Below are positions 11,440-23,283 of a stretch of DNA of 64,000 nt, one piece after another (positions within the stretch are counted from its first letter, which is position 1; each line of letters opens with the position of its first letter). Position numbers and translations under genes: made by a program. The notes beneath the pieces are model-generated. The model did no database searches and was not told the origin of the DNA. It saw nothing but the letters and a program-made list of their open reading frames with translations. The stretch covers positions 114,375,957-114,439,956 of the forward strand of contig CM022946.1 in NCBI GenBank assembly GCA_012931725.1, written 5' to 3'. This DNA comes from Litsea cubeba. Taxonomy: Eukaryota > Streptophyta > Magnoliopsida > Laurales > Lauraceae.

Positions 11440-12150
11440 TGCCGATTTTCCGTCAGAAGTTGAAACTGGGTCAAACGATGTCGGAATGACCTGAAATTTG
11501 GTGTGAAGCCTCCTGAGCAATAAATAAGACCAATCATAGGCTTTTGTTTAAGTTTTGAAGCCATTTGGGGTCCTATCACCAGTAGACTTGCTTTTGTCGC
11601 GATGAAGATGTCGCGGTTTGATGTGCGGTCAACCGATGTCCGATTGACTTGAAATTTGACAGGGAACCTATTGGAGTCATTTTAAGATGATCCATAGGCT
11701 CTGTCTTGGAAACCATGGTCCCGGAGAGCTTTGCCACCGAGAGGCCTGATTTGGCTTCTCAACGTCAAACTATGGTCAAATGTTGTCGAAATTACCTGAA
11801 ATTTGACGTGTAGCCCTTTATAAGCATTTTGAAGCCGTCCATGTGCTCTATCTGATGAGTAATGGCCTCGGTGGTTCTCGCCGCCGAGAGGCTTGATTTA
11901 GCTGTTCGAGGGTTGATGTAGGGTCAAACGTTGTCGGTTTGACTCAGAACTTGACGTGGAGCCTTTTGGAAGTATTTTGAGACCATCCATCGGCTCTGAT
12001 CGAAGATTTGGTGTCTCCGATGCTTTTGCCGCCGAGAGCTCCTTTTCGGCTGTCAGAGAAGCGAAGTTAGGCCAAATGATTTTGAAATGACCCGAAACTT
12101 CTTGTGTACTCCTCTTTTGGCTGTCTTGAAGGATCTTGCAGTTTTTATTT
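11440..12150 (-). repeat. Degenerate tandem repeat of about 148 bp in the U3 part of the A LTR
   Basis: A core of the form GTCAAACGaTGTCGg-n-TGACyTGAAAyTTGAC recurs at 11470, 11628, 11775, 11923 and 12070 (spacings 158, 147, 148, 147). Each is followed by a GCCGAGAG block and a GGCTCT block. Copies are about 65-75% alike by eye, so the array is old. Confidence 0.65.
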
Positions 12151-12263
12151 GATTCTGACAAGATTTGATTTTTTGGAAGTAGCATTGCCTATTTATGGCA
12201 GGTTGCGACTTCATGTAGCTCTTTGGATCTTGAAGAGGCAAAGTGACATTTTTGGTGTCAACA

Positions 12264-13030
12264 GTACTGTTCTATTATTTGAAATCGAAAAAGAATAAAA
12301 AGGGTACTTATTTCATTGGTTCTTATGTTCAGATCTTAAATGCATTATATTCTTCGATATTGTCGATGATTTAGGAATCGTTCCTTTATTTCATCATTAT
12401 TTATGTCTAGAACTCAAAAATGTATTTAGAATGTTTTCATAATGTTTTTCCTATTATCTAAAATTTTCCTGCCAGACCGTCGTGTCTGACTCCCTTTGTT
12501 TGGTGTCAAGACTCTTTCTCTTCCCCTTTTTAGGTGTTTGATCGGAGGAGGCGGTTGAGCCGTCGGTCTGACACGAGAGGCTGCCTCTGATGTCATATAG
12601 ATGTCAAGTTTGGCACCGGAGTTCGTAATATCATTTGGGGTAGCATTTTATTTAGTTGTTTATTTTGTATGGCTTTGTTAGCCTTTTTCACTGGGATTTG
12701 TAATTAAGACACTTGTGTATTGTAACTTGAATATATGGGAAATAAATAGTCCTGTTACTACCAGCTCAGTACATTATGGTTTATGATTTGTACCAGTCTG
12801 CTTATTTGATAGCTTTATGATATTGGTTGAGTGCGACATGGAATCCGATGGCCACGGACTCCGGGTCGCAACGCCATGATTAGCTTCCGCAAAAATATAT
12901 TCTAATAGTGATGGAATTTTGTTATCCTCACATATGCGGATCTTGGGAATTATAGCAAAGATTTTAATTAATCCCAAAATTTCGCACCCCGGGGTCGGAT
13001 CACTGCAGGGCCCGGTTTCGGGGTATGACA
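12264..13030 (+). repeat. 3' part of the 5' LTR of element B
   Basis: Homologous to 29817-30579. It ends GGGGTATGACA directly before the primer-binding site. Its upstream part was displaced by the insertion of element A after the base matching 29816. Confidence 0.85.
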
Positions 13031-13034
13031 GGTT

Positions 13035-13050
13035 TGGTATCAGAGCTGAT
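13035..13050 (+). promoter_or_regulatory. Primer-binding site of element B (tRNA-iMet)
   Basis: TGGTATCAGAGCTGAT, 4 bases after the LTR end. It is complementary to the 3' end of initiator tRNA-Met, the usual primer for plant chromoviruses and many copia elements. Confidence 0.9.
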
Positions 13051-13243
13051 TAGTTTCTAGGAAATAAAACACTCTAAAGACATTAAGACGTGTGGTGAGG
13101 ATTTGTTAGATTGTGTCGATTTGTTTTCTCTTGTCTTTGTTTCTTTGAATTTGAGTCTGCTTTTCTTTCAATTCGGGAGACTTTTCTTATCTTTTTTGTT
13201 ATTCTTGTTGTTAGGGAATTTGGACAACCAAATTTTCTCTTTC

Positions 13244-13495
13244 ATGGGGGAGAATTTAAATCTCCATACCCACATTCAGTGTCTTTTGTCTGTGCTTGTG
13301 TCGGAGACTGAGAACCCTGTGGACTTAGTATGTTGTTTTCTGAGAACATCGGCAGACTTTCAGCCTTTCAACATCACTAATGTGGTTAATGAGAGAAGAT
13401 ATGTGCATTTGCCCGCCAAAGTAGAACTCGAGCAGTATTTGAAAATCCCCTCTCAGCTAATCGAAGATCATCATGCAGCGTACCAAGGTAAGTAA
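13244..13495 (+). CDS. Unidentified 83-residue ORF in the interior of element B
   Basis: The ATG at 13244 (MGENLNLHTHIQ) opens a frame whose second half has ordinary protein-like composition (NVVNERRYVHLPAKVELEQY), ending before TAA. The in-frame upstream part from 13103 is hydrophobic and probably chance. It lies about 190 bases after the PBS, where gag would start, but resembles no Gag domain I know. It could be a degenerate gag remnant, captured host sequence, or a random ORF. Confidence 0.25.
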   Translation: MGENLNLHTHIQCLLSVLVSETENPVDLVCCFLRTSADFQPFNITNVVNERRYVHLPAKVELEQYLKIPSQLIEDHHAAYQGK

Positions 13496-15252
13496 ATGTG
13501 GATTTTGGGTGAACTCAGACCATCTTTCCAAGATGAAGGATTGCAAAAGGCATATTGGCTGTCAATTTTTATGAAGGGAGAAGTGATTCTTAGTTAGTAA
13601 GGTTAGAAGTTGGTGCCAGAGACTCAGGGATTTCCCGGATTCAATAAGCCTTGTCATAGTTTTGGCTGAGAATTTCTATAACTTGCAGCTTAGCTAGTGT
13701 AGCTGGTTCAGCAGGGAGACCAAGTGGATGGTTAGTTGTAATCAAAATAATTTTCGGCAGCAGAGGAAACCTTGTGGGTTTTACTGACTTACGAGTATTG
13801 GATTGGACAACGTGTAGATGCAAGTGAATCAACTGATTGGGATGTATGCTAATGGATTTATGTTTCTTCTTTAAGGCTTATTTTTGAAATAACTATGTCA
13901 TTCTACTCTTTTTCATGAGTTACATAATTTTGTTTTCATAAGGTTTTGTGTTTCGGATTTTTGTTTAACTTCTATAGGATTTTATGTTCATGGTTATATG
14001 GAAAGGAATCTCTGATCAGGGATTGTTTTATAGCTGAACTTTAAATCTGAAATTTCTGCACTGTTTTAATGATCAAACAGGTTCAGATTTCTGCAGGATT
14101 TTTATGAACAAATAAGTTCAGATTTCAATAAGGTTTAGTGTTTAACTAACACTCAGATTTCAACAAAGTTTAATGTACAGTCCTACTATATGAATCTGAT
14201 TTATTTTTGAAATCCTAATTTGAAATTATTGAGTGTTTTGATGATTTGTTTGGTTATGAAAATATGAATTTCAAAATGGATGATGTTATTTTCTACTCAA
14301 ACTTTGACAAGCTTTATTTAAGCTTTATTTGATAATTTGGAGGTTCAGTTTCTACTATGTTTTAAAATGATGAAATTTAGTTAAGTAATTGTTTTAGTCA
14401 TAATGTTTAAAATTTTAAGATTTGTTTTGCATTGAATGGAATGAGTTGTAACAACTTATGGTTGGAATTTGGAAGTGTATGAATTGAAGGGTTGATGGAT
14501 GTCAGGAGGTGTACTGGTTCAGTGGAGACAAAGTTGGATTTATGAGAGAGTAAACATCATTCGAGACGTGACCTTCGGAAGTTGATGAAACAATTGTTCT
14601 TACAGGAAAGGTAGGGTATAAGGCAGAAACAGAAGATTGAGCAGACTCCATATTGTGAAATTTTCAATCAAGCACCATTCGTGAAGCGAATTTTAATTAT
14701 TCTATGAACCTTGGAGAATAATAAAAAGTGGTGGAGTAATTTCGAGATTAGGATTAATAAAGTTTCAATTCTTCAGGGATTGACATCATGTTGGCAGATA
14801 TGTTTTTGTTGATAACACAGTATCAGGTAAGAGATCAAGAGCAGCAAGCAGATAGAATCAGATGCGAGCAGGAATTCTGAGTACGGCATAGAAAGATTTG
14901 AATTTGGAGTTGTGAACACAGATTGGATTTCCAAGGTCGGCTTTACATGTCAAGGGTAGAAGACTTGAAGAGTGAAATTGGAAGGAGACAAGCCATGCGA
15001 AGTTTCGATACACAAGACAGTGCAGCATGTGATTTATAGCAGTGTAGCATCTAGGTTGAAACAGACCAAGTCAGAGGCAGAATACCTGTAGAATTTTGGA
15101 GTTTGTAAGTCAGAATCTGGAAGGATTTGTAATGTGTCAGGAGAGCCGTGCAGCCAGTTAACTCGACCAGTTTATTGCTCACGAGAGAAGATAGATGATG
15201 CATGCGAGGAACCAACGAGTTGCTAAGTCACTCACTTCAAGTATAATGTGTT
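13496..15252. other. Non-coding interior of element B (left part)
   Basis: AT-rich with scattered stops in all frames and no recognised domain. 13960-14260 contains several short dispersed repeats of TTCAGATTTCwrCA(A/G)G. It represents the degenerate interior of the non-autonomous element. Confidence 0.7.
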
Positions 15253-15257
15253 GACAT
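15253..15257. repeat. Target-site duplication of element C (left)
   Basis: GACAT, identical to 26465-26469 immediately beyond the other LTR. Confidence 0.9.
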
Positions 15258-18200
15258 TCTCACAACCCCGGACCGGGAAACTAGGGGAAAGAGAGGATCC
15301 GAGTCCGGGAATCGGGACACGGGTGGGGTGATGCCGCGCCACGTGCATCTCTTTGGCTAAACCGCACACGGAATTAAAAGAATATTTATCCGTGAACGTG
15401 ATTTCCCACAGGATTCCGCAGTGAGGATTATCTTTACACATCATCTCACATATAACCATATCAAACATATTCTCAAGATTGCGGAAGCGCGTAGCAAACC
15501 ATATTAGTACTATTCAATTCCATAAGCAAGACTGATTTATGATTAACATAACAAGATATCAGAATGAGCAATGATCATAAGCATATTTCCCCAAAAGTAA
15601 AGTTAAGTATGTTTACAAAGTATCAGTTAATTAATGCCCCCAAAAAAATAACGGTCAACAAAGACCGTACAACCAAATGAAACCTAAAATGAAGATATCA
15701 TAAGTTCCCAAAGTGTATCGTTCTCTAGGCAAGGCCAAATGTCTACATGACATCATCGGCTTGCCACTCAATCACTCGTTGCGGTTCACCGACCGCCTCC
15801 TCCGGCTCCTCCTCAATGGCAATAAGCTCGGGACCTGAGTACCAAAATAAATGGATCAGACACGACGGTCTGGCAGGTGGGTGAAAAGATATAACAATAA
15901 TAAAACAATTATACTATGCAAGAGTTAAGAAAAACCTGCATATAAATAATGAATTTCATAAGAAATAATGCATCATTTGTTAAACAATAACATGGACGAT
16001 ATAAAACAGTAGAGGTACCAAGGATAAGGAACTGTCAAGATGGCAACCCACACAAAGCTATATCCTCTCTCACCGAAGTGAAGAGAGCGCATACCCTAAC
16101 AGGATCATTGACCTCAGTCACACGAGGTGAGGAGGGACAATGATAAATACTATAATATACATATATATATATACTCTGCGGGACCATGGTAGCGAACCGG
16201 GTAAAAACTCTGCACATTCCAGACTGCAGCTGACTATCAGGAGGGGAAGGAACCCCAAGTCGGTGGATCAGACCGACGAGGTCGTCCAAGCTCAGTGGTG
16301 CCGACTCATAGGTCAAATACAATAAATCAAATCACATACACAGTAAGAAACGGGGTGCCAAGATGCGCAAAATACACATTCACCTCAAGTTGACATATAC
16401 CGGTTAGCAAAAGCTAAGCACATCTCTTCTAGTACTCTTGAAATAGTCCAGTCGTATCATATGGGTTGAAATCCCAAAATAGTAGTTTGGTTGAAAATCG
16501 AATACAAATAGTTTTCCATACCTTTACAGGCTAACAATGGGGTTTCTAGAATTGAATCAGTGTGAATAGGGTCCCGCATGTCAATCATGATGTAATTTTG
16601 GTACTCTTTAAGAGTTAAGGACATTCCGGGTCCTTATACACATTGGTCAATCTAGAAAATCTCATAGAATCTCCAAGATGAGTTTCCCCTTCCTCCGGAC
16701 TTCACGTAATGCCTTACAAGTCCCTAAATAACAATGGGGCTCCAAATAATACATCCCCACTACAACCCTTTTGCAATTTACTCAATTCATTCATGAGTTT
16801 AAATGCATCATTATAGGTTCAATGCCTTCAAATAAGAAGATAAGGGATAGAGCTGAATTGGACTTGAGTATGGGCTGGGAATGAATCTGGAAAATAGTCC
16901 CACAATTCTCTCATTTTACAGTTCATCTCATTTCAGTCCGATCGATCGGACCTGATGGGCGATCGATCGGTCCTGAAAACCCTCTCAGTTATTTACAGTC
17001 CGATCGATCGGACCTGATGGGCGATCGATCGGTCCTGAAAACCCTCTCAGTTATTTACAGTCCGATCGATCGGACCTGATGGGCGATCGATCGGTCCTGT
17101 AACGAATCTCAACCCATTTGGTTGAATTCTTCTCTTGTACAACTCCTATCCATTTCCTTTCTTTCCCCTTCTTCCATACATATCTTCACGAATAATTGGG
17201 CTATTCCTTGACCACATTATCTCATCAAATCATCATTCAAAATCAATAAGACTAAACCATCAAACATGATAATTCATTAAAACCATTGATGAAGACAAAT
17301 CAAGATTTCTGCAGAAAACATGATAAAACACATGAGAATCATTTCATCCACTTGCCTTGGGTCCAATGTAAATCAATTTGAGCTCTAATCACCTCTTAAG
17401 CCCTCAATCAAACACCTATACACAAAACCCCCAAATCCAAACCCTAGATTATCAAAACTAAATAAAACAAAACGGAAACTTCCAATAATTGAAATGGAGT
17501 TTCCCTAGGGCTAAACAAACAAGATTATAAAACTTTTAAAAAGATCACTTACAAGGAAGTTCTTCAAAAAGCAAGATGTTGTCCAAAGCATGTCTTGGAG
17601 TGGGCGGTTTTCTTCAAAAATGGTGTCAAGATGAAGGCCTTGAGATGAGGAAAAAGATTGTAGCAACTAATTTCCCATTAGCACTAACTTAGTGGGGATT
17701 GAAGATGAAGAGGCAAGAAAAGGGTAAGGGAAAACCCTTAGGGCTGGGATTTCTCTCCTCCTCTAGGGTTTTTGCCAGAAATGGGAAAAAGAAGAAGAAG
17801 CTTTCTATATAGTAAGTGGGAGTGGGGCCCACGACTTAAAAGACTTCTCGGGCTCAAAACATGGTTTTCGGGGCTTCAAACAAATTCGACGAAGAAGACA
17901 AAGTTGATCGGCAAAATTTCTAGTTTCTAAAAAGTATATATTTTGCACATTTTGGTGATATTGAAATCGGTGTCCAGATTTTGGGTAAAAAGACCATTTT
18001 GCCCTCAATTAGTGAAAAATCGGGTTTAAGGTCTTCAAATGAAAACGATGTCAACATGAAAGTCGTAGGGATTAACAAGATAAGTCCAATGGGGTCAAAA
18101 ACACGATTTTTGGAAATCATCGGTAAACCCCCAATCTCACACAATACGTAATAAGAACCCCCAAAGGGTCCCACAAATCAAAAGGCTCTCCAAATTCCCC

Positions 18201-18316
18201 AAAGCTATCATAAAAGCTAATCAAATCCCCAACTAATTCAAAACCACTAAACACACTTAAAACTAAAACACAACTTAATCAACTCTAAACGAGGTCTCTC
18301 GGGTCGGGGTCTTACA
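15258..18316 (-). repeat. 3' LTR of element C
   Basis: 3059 bp, ending TTACA (plus strand) at 18316. Its other terminus reads TCTCACAACC where the partner LTR has TGTCGCGACC: the conserved terminal TG and two CpGs have mutated. No genes inside; it carries three copies of the 62-bp palindrome repeat. Confidence 0.93.
16934..17100 (-). repeat. 62-bp tandem repeat of paired palindromes, 3 copies (C 3' LTR)
   Basis: Units start at 16934, 16996 and 17058. Each contains GTCCGATCGATCGGACC, a perfect palindrome apart from its central base context, then TGATGGG, then CGATCGATCGGTCC. The partner LTR has four copies. Confidence 0.95.
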
Positions 18317-18330
18317 TCCTCCACCCCTTA
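18317..18330 (-). promoter_or_regulatory. Polypurine tract of element C
   Basis: Minus strand TAAGGGGTGGAGGA directly before the 3' LTR start TGTAAGACC. It primes plus-strand DNA synthesis and overlaps the end of the integrase frame. Confidence 0.85.
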
Positions 18331-19715
18331 GGACATTTGGTCCTCCAAATGGAAATTAAAACTCACCTCCGGTAGGAGATGTGGGTACTTCTTCTGAACT
18401 TGATCCCGTAATTCCCAGGTTGCTTCTTCCGGTCCATGATTCTCCCAAAGTACCTTGACCCACTGAATAGTCCGAGTTCTCAATTCTTGTTCCTTGGTGT
18501 CAATGATTTGCTTAGGCTTCTCAACATAGGTCGCATCTTCTCGAATTTCTAACGGCTCATAACGGAGTATGTGTAGTCTGTCGGGAACGTACTTCTTCAA
18601 CATAGACACATGAAACACATTGTGTACGCCGGAGAGTTCGAGTGGTAAGGCTAACCTGTAAGCCACATCACCAATCCTACTCACAATGTCGTACGGTCCA
18701 ATGTATCTCCTAGACAATTTGCCCTTCTGTCCAAACCTCAAAGTTCCACGAGTGGGTGACACTTTCAAGAAAACCTTATCTCCTTCTTTAAATTGTAAAT
18801 CCCTTCTGTGGGAGTCTGCATAACTCTTCTGTCTACTCTGAGCCACTTTCAGACGTTCTTGGATCAACTTGACCTTATCGCTTGTCTCACTAACAATGGT
18901 CGGTCCATGGAAACTGCGAGTACCAACTTCTTCCCAACAAACAGGTGTTCTACACCTTCTGCCATACAAAGCCTCAAAAGGTGCCATACCGATACTTGAG
19001 TGGAAACTGTTGTTGTAAGCGAACTCACATAACGGTAAGGCTTCATCCCACTGAGTCTTGAAATCTAACACACAAGCTCGAAGCATATCCTCAAGTGTCT
19101 GAATTGTCCTCTCCGACTGACCATCGGTCTGTGGGTGATAGGCTGTGCTGAACTGTAACTTCGTACCCATAGACTCATGCAATGTCTTCCAAAATCTTGA
19201 GACAAATCTGCTGTCTCTATCGGATGTGATGGAAACTGGCTGCCCATGACGGCTGACAATCTCTGTGACAAACAACTGTGCCAAAGGTAACATATGCATT
19301 TTCTTCCCAGTCTTCATCGGTAAGAAATGAGCTGACTTGGTGAGACGGTCCACTATGACCCAAATAGCATCATTGCCCTTACTAGTCTTTGGTAAACCCG
19401 ATATAAAGTCCATGGTAATATGCTCCCATTTCCATTCCGGAATCTCTAATGGTCGTAGTAACCCTGGAGGCTTCTGGTGTTCTGCCTTGATTAATTGACA
19501 TATCATACAACGAGAGACGAAAGCTGCTATCTCTCTCTTCATGTTATTCCACCAAAATCTGCCCTTCAAATTCTGATACATTTTCGTACTGCCCGGGTGT
19601 ATGGAATACTTGGTATTGTGAGCCTCAGACATGATATCATTCCTCAAGTCCTCCAAGTTAGGCACACACAGACGGTCTCGGTAATACAAAACTCCATCTA
19701 CAACACGAAAATCTG
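18328..19715 (-). pseudogene. Integrase with chromodomain-like C-terminus, element C
   Basis: A 453-residue open frame from 19689, with homologous sequence reading back to about 19715. The HHCC zinc domain is visible (H in IHPGSTKMYQ, then CMIC). The DDE core has D in ITMDFISGLP, D in TSDRDSRF and E in TDGQSERTIQ. The C-terminal tail LRTRTIQWVKVLWENHG with EEATWELRDQV is the chromodomain-like module of the Tekay/Del clade. It follows RNase H, but a frameshift near 19715 puts it out of frame with the upstream pol. The domain itself is intact. Confidence 0.92.
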
Positions 19716-20432
19716 GGCGATCTGCAAGTGCTCAGAAATCTTAGCCAACTCTGGGTCTTGTAACTGATTCTCTTTGATCTTCTGAATGAACGAAGGTTCT
19801 GACACTGACATGTTTGTTAACATGACACCCTCTCTTAGTGGCTGAAAATCTACTCTCATCTCCTCTAACTGTTGTACCACATAAGTCCCCCGAAGACTTG
19901 CCATGCTCACTGACTTTCTGCTCAAGGCATCTGCAACTACATTCGCTTTTCCCGGGTGATACTTGATTGGAAAATCATAGTCTTTAATATATTCCATCCA
20001 TCTCATCTGCCTCATGTTCAACTCCTTCTGAGAAAACAAGTACTGTAGGCTACGGTGATCGGAGTGAACCTCAAACTTCTCTCCATAGAGGTAGTGTCTC
20101 CACATCTTCAAAGCTAAAACAACTGCGGCCAACTCGAGATCATGTGTTGCATAGTTCTTCACATGATCTTTCAACTGCCGTGACCCATATGCAACTACCT
20201 TCCCATCTTGCATTAGAACGCATCCAAGCCCAACATTAGAAGCATCGGTAAAAATGGTAAAACCACCGCTCCCAGATGGCAAAGTGAGGACTGGAGCTGT
20301 AGTCAATCTCTTCTTCAGCTCTTGGAAACTAGCTTCACACTTGTCCGTCCAAACATATGGTGTATTCTTCCTTGTCAACTTCGTCAAAGGTGACGCAATC
20401 GACGAAAATCCTTGCACAAATCTCCGATAATA
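19698..20432 (-). pseudogene. RNase H and connection region of element C pol
   Basis: RNase H-like domain with D in FTDASNVGLG, E in DLELAAVVLALK, D in VHSDHRSLQYL, and the ADALSR end motif. It degrades the RNA strand of the RNA/DNA hybrid. The frame is separated from RT by a TGA at 20435-20433, inside the conserved FLGLxGYYRRF stretch where Gly is expected. It ends in another frame at 19698, about 17 residues past the frameshift point near 19715. Confidence 0.9.
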
Positions 20433-21497
20433 TCATGCCAACCCAAGAAAACTCCTGATCTCCGATGCATTTTTCGGTCTGTCCCAATTCATGACTGCCT
20501 CAATCTTGGACGGGTCCACTGATAATCCTTCCTTGGAGATGATATGACCTAAAAATGTGACTTGGTCCAACCAAAATTCACACTTACTAAGTTTTGCAAA
20601 CAACTGATTCTCCCTCAAAAGCTGGAGTGCTATCCTCAAATGTTCTTCGTGCTCTTCTTTGGTCTTGGAATACACTAAAATATCATCAATAAACACCACT
20701 GTAAACTGATCCAAATACTCCGCAAATATTTTGTTCATCAATGCCATGAAAACTGCCGGTGCATTAGTCAAACCAAATGGCATCACTAGAAACTCATAGT
20801 GTCCATATCTTGTCCGAAAGGCTGTTTTTGGTACATCTGAATCTCTAACTCTCAACTGATGGTAGCCTGACCTCAAATCAATCTTCGAAAAGTAAGCAGC
20901 TCCTTGCAACTGATCAAATAGTTCATCTATCCTTGGCAATGGATATTTGTTTTTGATGGTCACTTGGTTTAATCTTCTATAGTCAATACACATTCTCATG
21001 GAACCATCCTTCTTCTTTACAAACAAAACTGGTGCTCCCCACGGTGACACACTAGGTCTCACGAAACCTTTGTCCAAAAGTTCTTTCAATTGCATCTTCA
21101 ATTCTCCCAATTCTGCCGGGGCCATTCTGTAAGGTGCGATAGATATCGGAGCGGTCCCCGGTAACAACTCAATAGTGAAGTCTATCTCTCTAATCGGTGG
21201 CAATCCTGGTATCTCCTCCGGGAAAACATCCGGAAATTCACGAACAATTGGGATCTCCTCCACCCCTTGGGACCGTTTATCCTCCGTGATAAACGCCAAA
21301 TAACCCTCACAACCACTTTTCAGAAGCCTATCAGCCTTCAATGGTGAAATAAACCCTGCACCAGAACTACTCCTCTCTCCCTGAAACAACACCCCTGCTT
21401 GGGTCTCCTCTAACTTAAAAGTTAGGGTTTTATGGAAACAATCCATCGTAGCATGGTATCCTGCTAACCAATCCAGCCCTAGGATGACATCAAAATC
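20433..21497 (-). pseudogene. Reverse transcriptase domain of element C pol
   Basis: RT fingers-palm-thumb region: RMCIDYRRLNQVTIKNKYPL, SKIDLRSGYHQLRV, FLVMPFGLTNAPAVF, the catalytic FIDDILVYS and the thumb FLGHIISKEGL. All three catalytic aspartates are present. The frame is continuous with gag-protease except for a TAG at 21500-21498, where homologous copies (element E) have Lys, and ends at TGA 20435-20433. Two single-base changes thus separate an otherwise complete enzyme. Confidence 0.93.
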
Positions 21498-23135
21498 CTA
21501 CATTTCTAACAAAATGAGATCTGCCGGTAATACTACTTCTCCTATCATGACTGGACAACTAGGGTAAAAAGTTCTACAAACAACTTCCTTACCTAAAGGG
21601 GTAGTCACAGTCAGAATGAAACTCAACTCTCTAGCATGCATATCAATCAACTTAGCAAATTTTGGAGATAGGAATGAGTGAGTAGAGCCAGGGTCAAACA
21701 AAACCTTAGCATCAAAACCACAGACGAGAAGTGTACATTCCACTACATTGCCTTCAGCCTCTGCATCAGCTCTATTGACAGCATAGAGTTGTGCCCTTTG
21801 TTGTGGCCTGTTCTGTCCTTGCTGTTGCCTGCCTTGTGGTGCATTCCTGTTCTGATTCTGGGGACGCTGATTCTGATTTTGATTCTGTCCTTGCTGACGG
21901 GCCGGTTGTTGCTGTTGTTGCTGTGGCCTAAACTGTTGCTGAGGTGCCTGTTGTTGTAGTGGCCTTGCTTGATTCTGAACTACTAACGCATTCTGAGGTG
22001 GTGCCTGACGCTGTACTCCCTGCTGCTGTCTATTCTGTCTATCTGGCCTTGGGCAATCCCTCATCTGGTGGTCCAATGAACCACATCTAAAACATGCCCC
22101 TGTGATAGAACGACATTGGGCATTCCCATGATATTTTCCACAATGGATACAAACTCCTTGATTCTGTGCATTCTGCTCTTGTCTTGGCCTCTTGTTCTGA
22201 TTGTTCCTTTGTTGATAGTTCTGCTGCTGGCCTTGACCCTTTCCTTGGTTCTTGACGATCTTGTTGTGGAAGTTCTCAAATTTGTATGCTCTCTTGACAG
22301 CTTCTTCAAAGGTAACGGGTGGTACAACCCCGGTAGCATCCCTCTCAATAATCGAGTGAAGTCCCTCAAGGAACGTGGTTATCTTCTTCTCCTCTGTGTC
22401 TACTAACTCCGGTGCATACCTTGACAATCTCTCAAATTTGGTGAGGTATTCGAGGACTGTCATGCTTCCTTGCACAAGTTGCTGAAATTCTACTGCCTTT
22501 TGCCTCTTGACATGTGTAGGTACATATTTCTCTCCAAACTGTCTCTTGAAGCTAGCCCAAGCTTCTGCATCAGCCATTGTCCTGTATTCTGCCTTGACGG
22601 TCTTCCACCAAATATCTGCTAAACCCACAAACATAGAGGCTGCAAGCTGTACACGTTCTACACCGGTACATATGAAGATCTCAAATATGTTTTCGATGTG
22701 TTTAAGCCAATCATCTGCTGCCATTGGGTCATCAGTCCCCAAAAATTCTTTCAGTCCTCTCTTCCTGAACCGCTCATACAACACATTAGGATCATTCCCT
22801 CTAATATTCACCGGACCAGGTGGTGCAACTGGGATTGGCTCCGGTCTCCTCTCCAATATCCCCAACAACTTTGCCTGCATTTCAGCTATCTCCCTAGCAT
22901 GATCCTCGTCTTTCTTAAGCATCTGTTCTTGCAATCTGGTCTGTGTCTCATATGCTTGTGCTTGGAGCCTAGCCTGATTCTCATTGGCCTGGCGTTGTTG
23001 GTCTATCATAGCCTGCATCATCTGTTGGAATTGGTTCTGCATGTTGTTGTCTTGTGGTTCCTCTCCAATAGGCTCCGTATTCTCACTGTTACTGGCAACG
23101 TGATTACTGTTTGTAGTTCTTTTGCGAGGTGGCAT
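21498..23135 (-). pseudogene. Gag-protease of element C, ended by a premature TAG
   Basis: The start is the ATG at 23135 (MPPRKRTTNSN); upstream codons are leader. Retrotrans_gag domain at about residues 125-260 (ADIWWKTVKAEY, VKRQKAVEFQQL). Two zinc knuckles follow, CIHCGKYHGNAQC and CFRCGSLDHQMRDC, then a long Gln/Asn-rich low-complexity stretch and the aspartic protease site LFDPGSTHSFLS. The frame stops at TAG 21500-21498 just after LILLEM, where the family continues into DFDVILG and RT. In this clade gag and pol are normally one continuous frame, so the stop is a lesion. The antisense Leu-rich ORFs here are shadows of the Gln codons. Confidence 0.93.
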
Positions 23136-23268
23136 AACGCTGCAAAACAAATTGTTAGCACATATAAACCAAGTACAGGGTGGTCACACATTGCTCACAC
23201 GATTCTATCTAACGAATCATCGCCACGTACTTAAGATTTCTAGTTTCTTTTAATTGCCTGAAACATGT

Positions 23269-23283
23269 CCCGCTCTGATACCA
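23269..23283 (-). promoter_or_regulatory. Primer-binding site of element C (tRNA-iMet)
   Basis: Minus strand TGGTATCAGAGCGGG, four bases inside the 5' LTR end at 23288. Confidence 0.93.

Larger units (their letters stand above)
1..12263 (-). mobile_element. Element A: Tat/Ogre-like Ty3/gypsy retrotransposon, internally deleted, left end outside window
   Basis: Reading on the minus strand the order is 5' LTR (about 9702-12263), leader, an extra ORF, gag, protease with G-patch, integrase catalytic part, then a long 3' UTR. The 3' LTR is not reached before position 1. The extra ORF upstream of gag, a Retrotrans_gag domain followed by a CPYH-type zinc motif, a G-patch after the protease and a long repeat-rich 3' UTR are known features of the plant Tat/Ogre lineage. 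RT, RNase H and the zinc-binding start of integrase are missing, so the copy cannot reverse-transcribe on its own. The right boundary at 12263 is set by TGTTGACACC on the minus strand; beyond it the sequence continues as the LTR of element B. The target-site duplication cannot be tested because the left end is outside the window. Confidence 0.85.
9702..12263 (-). repeat. 5' LTR of element A
   Basis: On the minus strand it starts with TGTTGACACC at 12263, has a TATA box at 10561-10552, and ends before the putative PBS near 9701, about 2.56 kb. The start is well supported because flanking sequence from 12264 is a different element (B). The 3' end is approximate. It includes a G12 run at 10392-10403 inside a CCTTGG...CCAAGG inverted repeat. 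No genes; the ORFs here are chance. Confidence 0.65.

Noticed and set aside
11003..11579. Multiple overlapping ORFs of 60-133 residues in the A LTR
   Set aside because: They overlap in all frames, have no domain and lie inside U3; open by chance in GC-richer sequence.
16035..16325. ORFs on both strands in C LTR (and their copies at 24148-24357)
   Set aside because: Present identically in both LTRs, no domain, interrupted by a TA microsatellite; LTR sequence rather than a gene.
21678..22406. Leu-rich plus-strand ORFs opposite element C gag
   Set aside because: They are antisense readings of Gln/Asn-rich gag codons (CAG/CAA giving CTG/TTG) with no motif.
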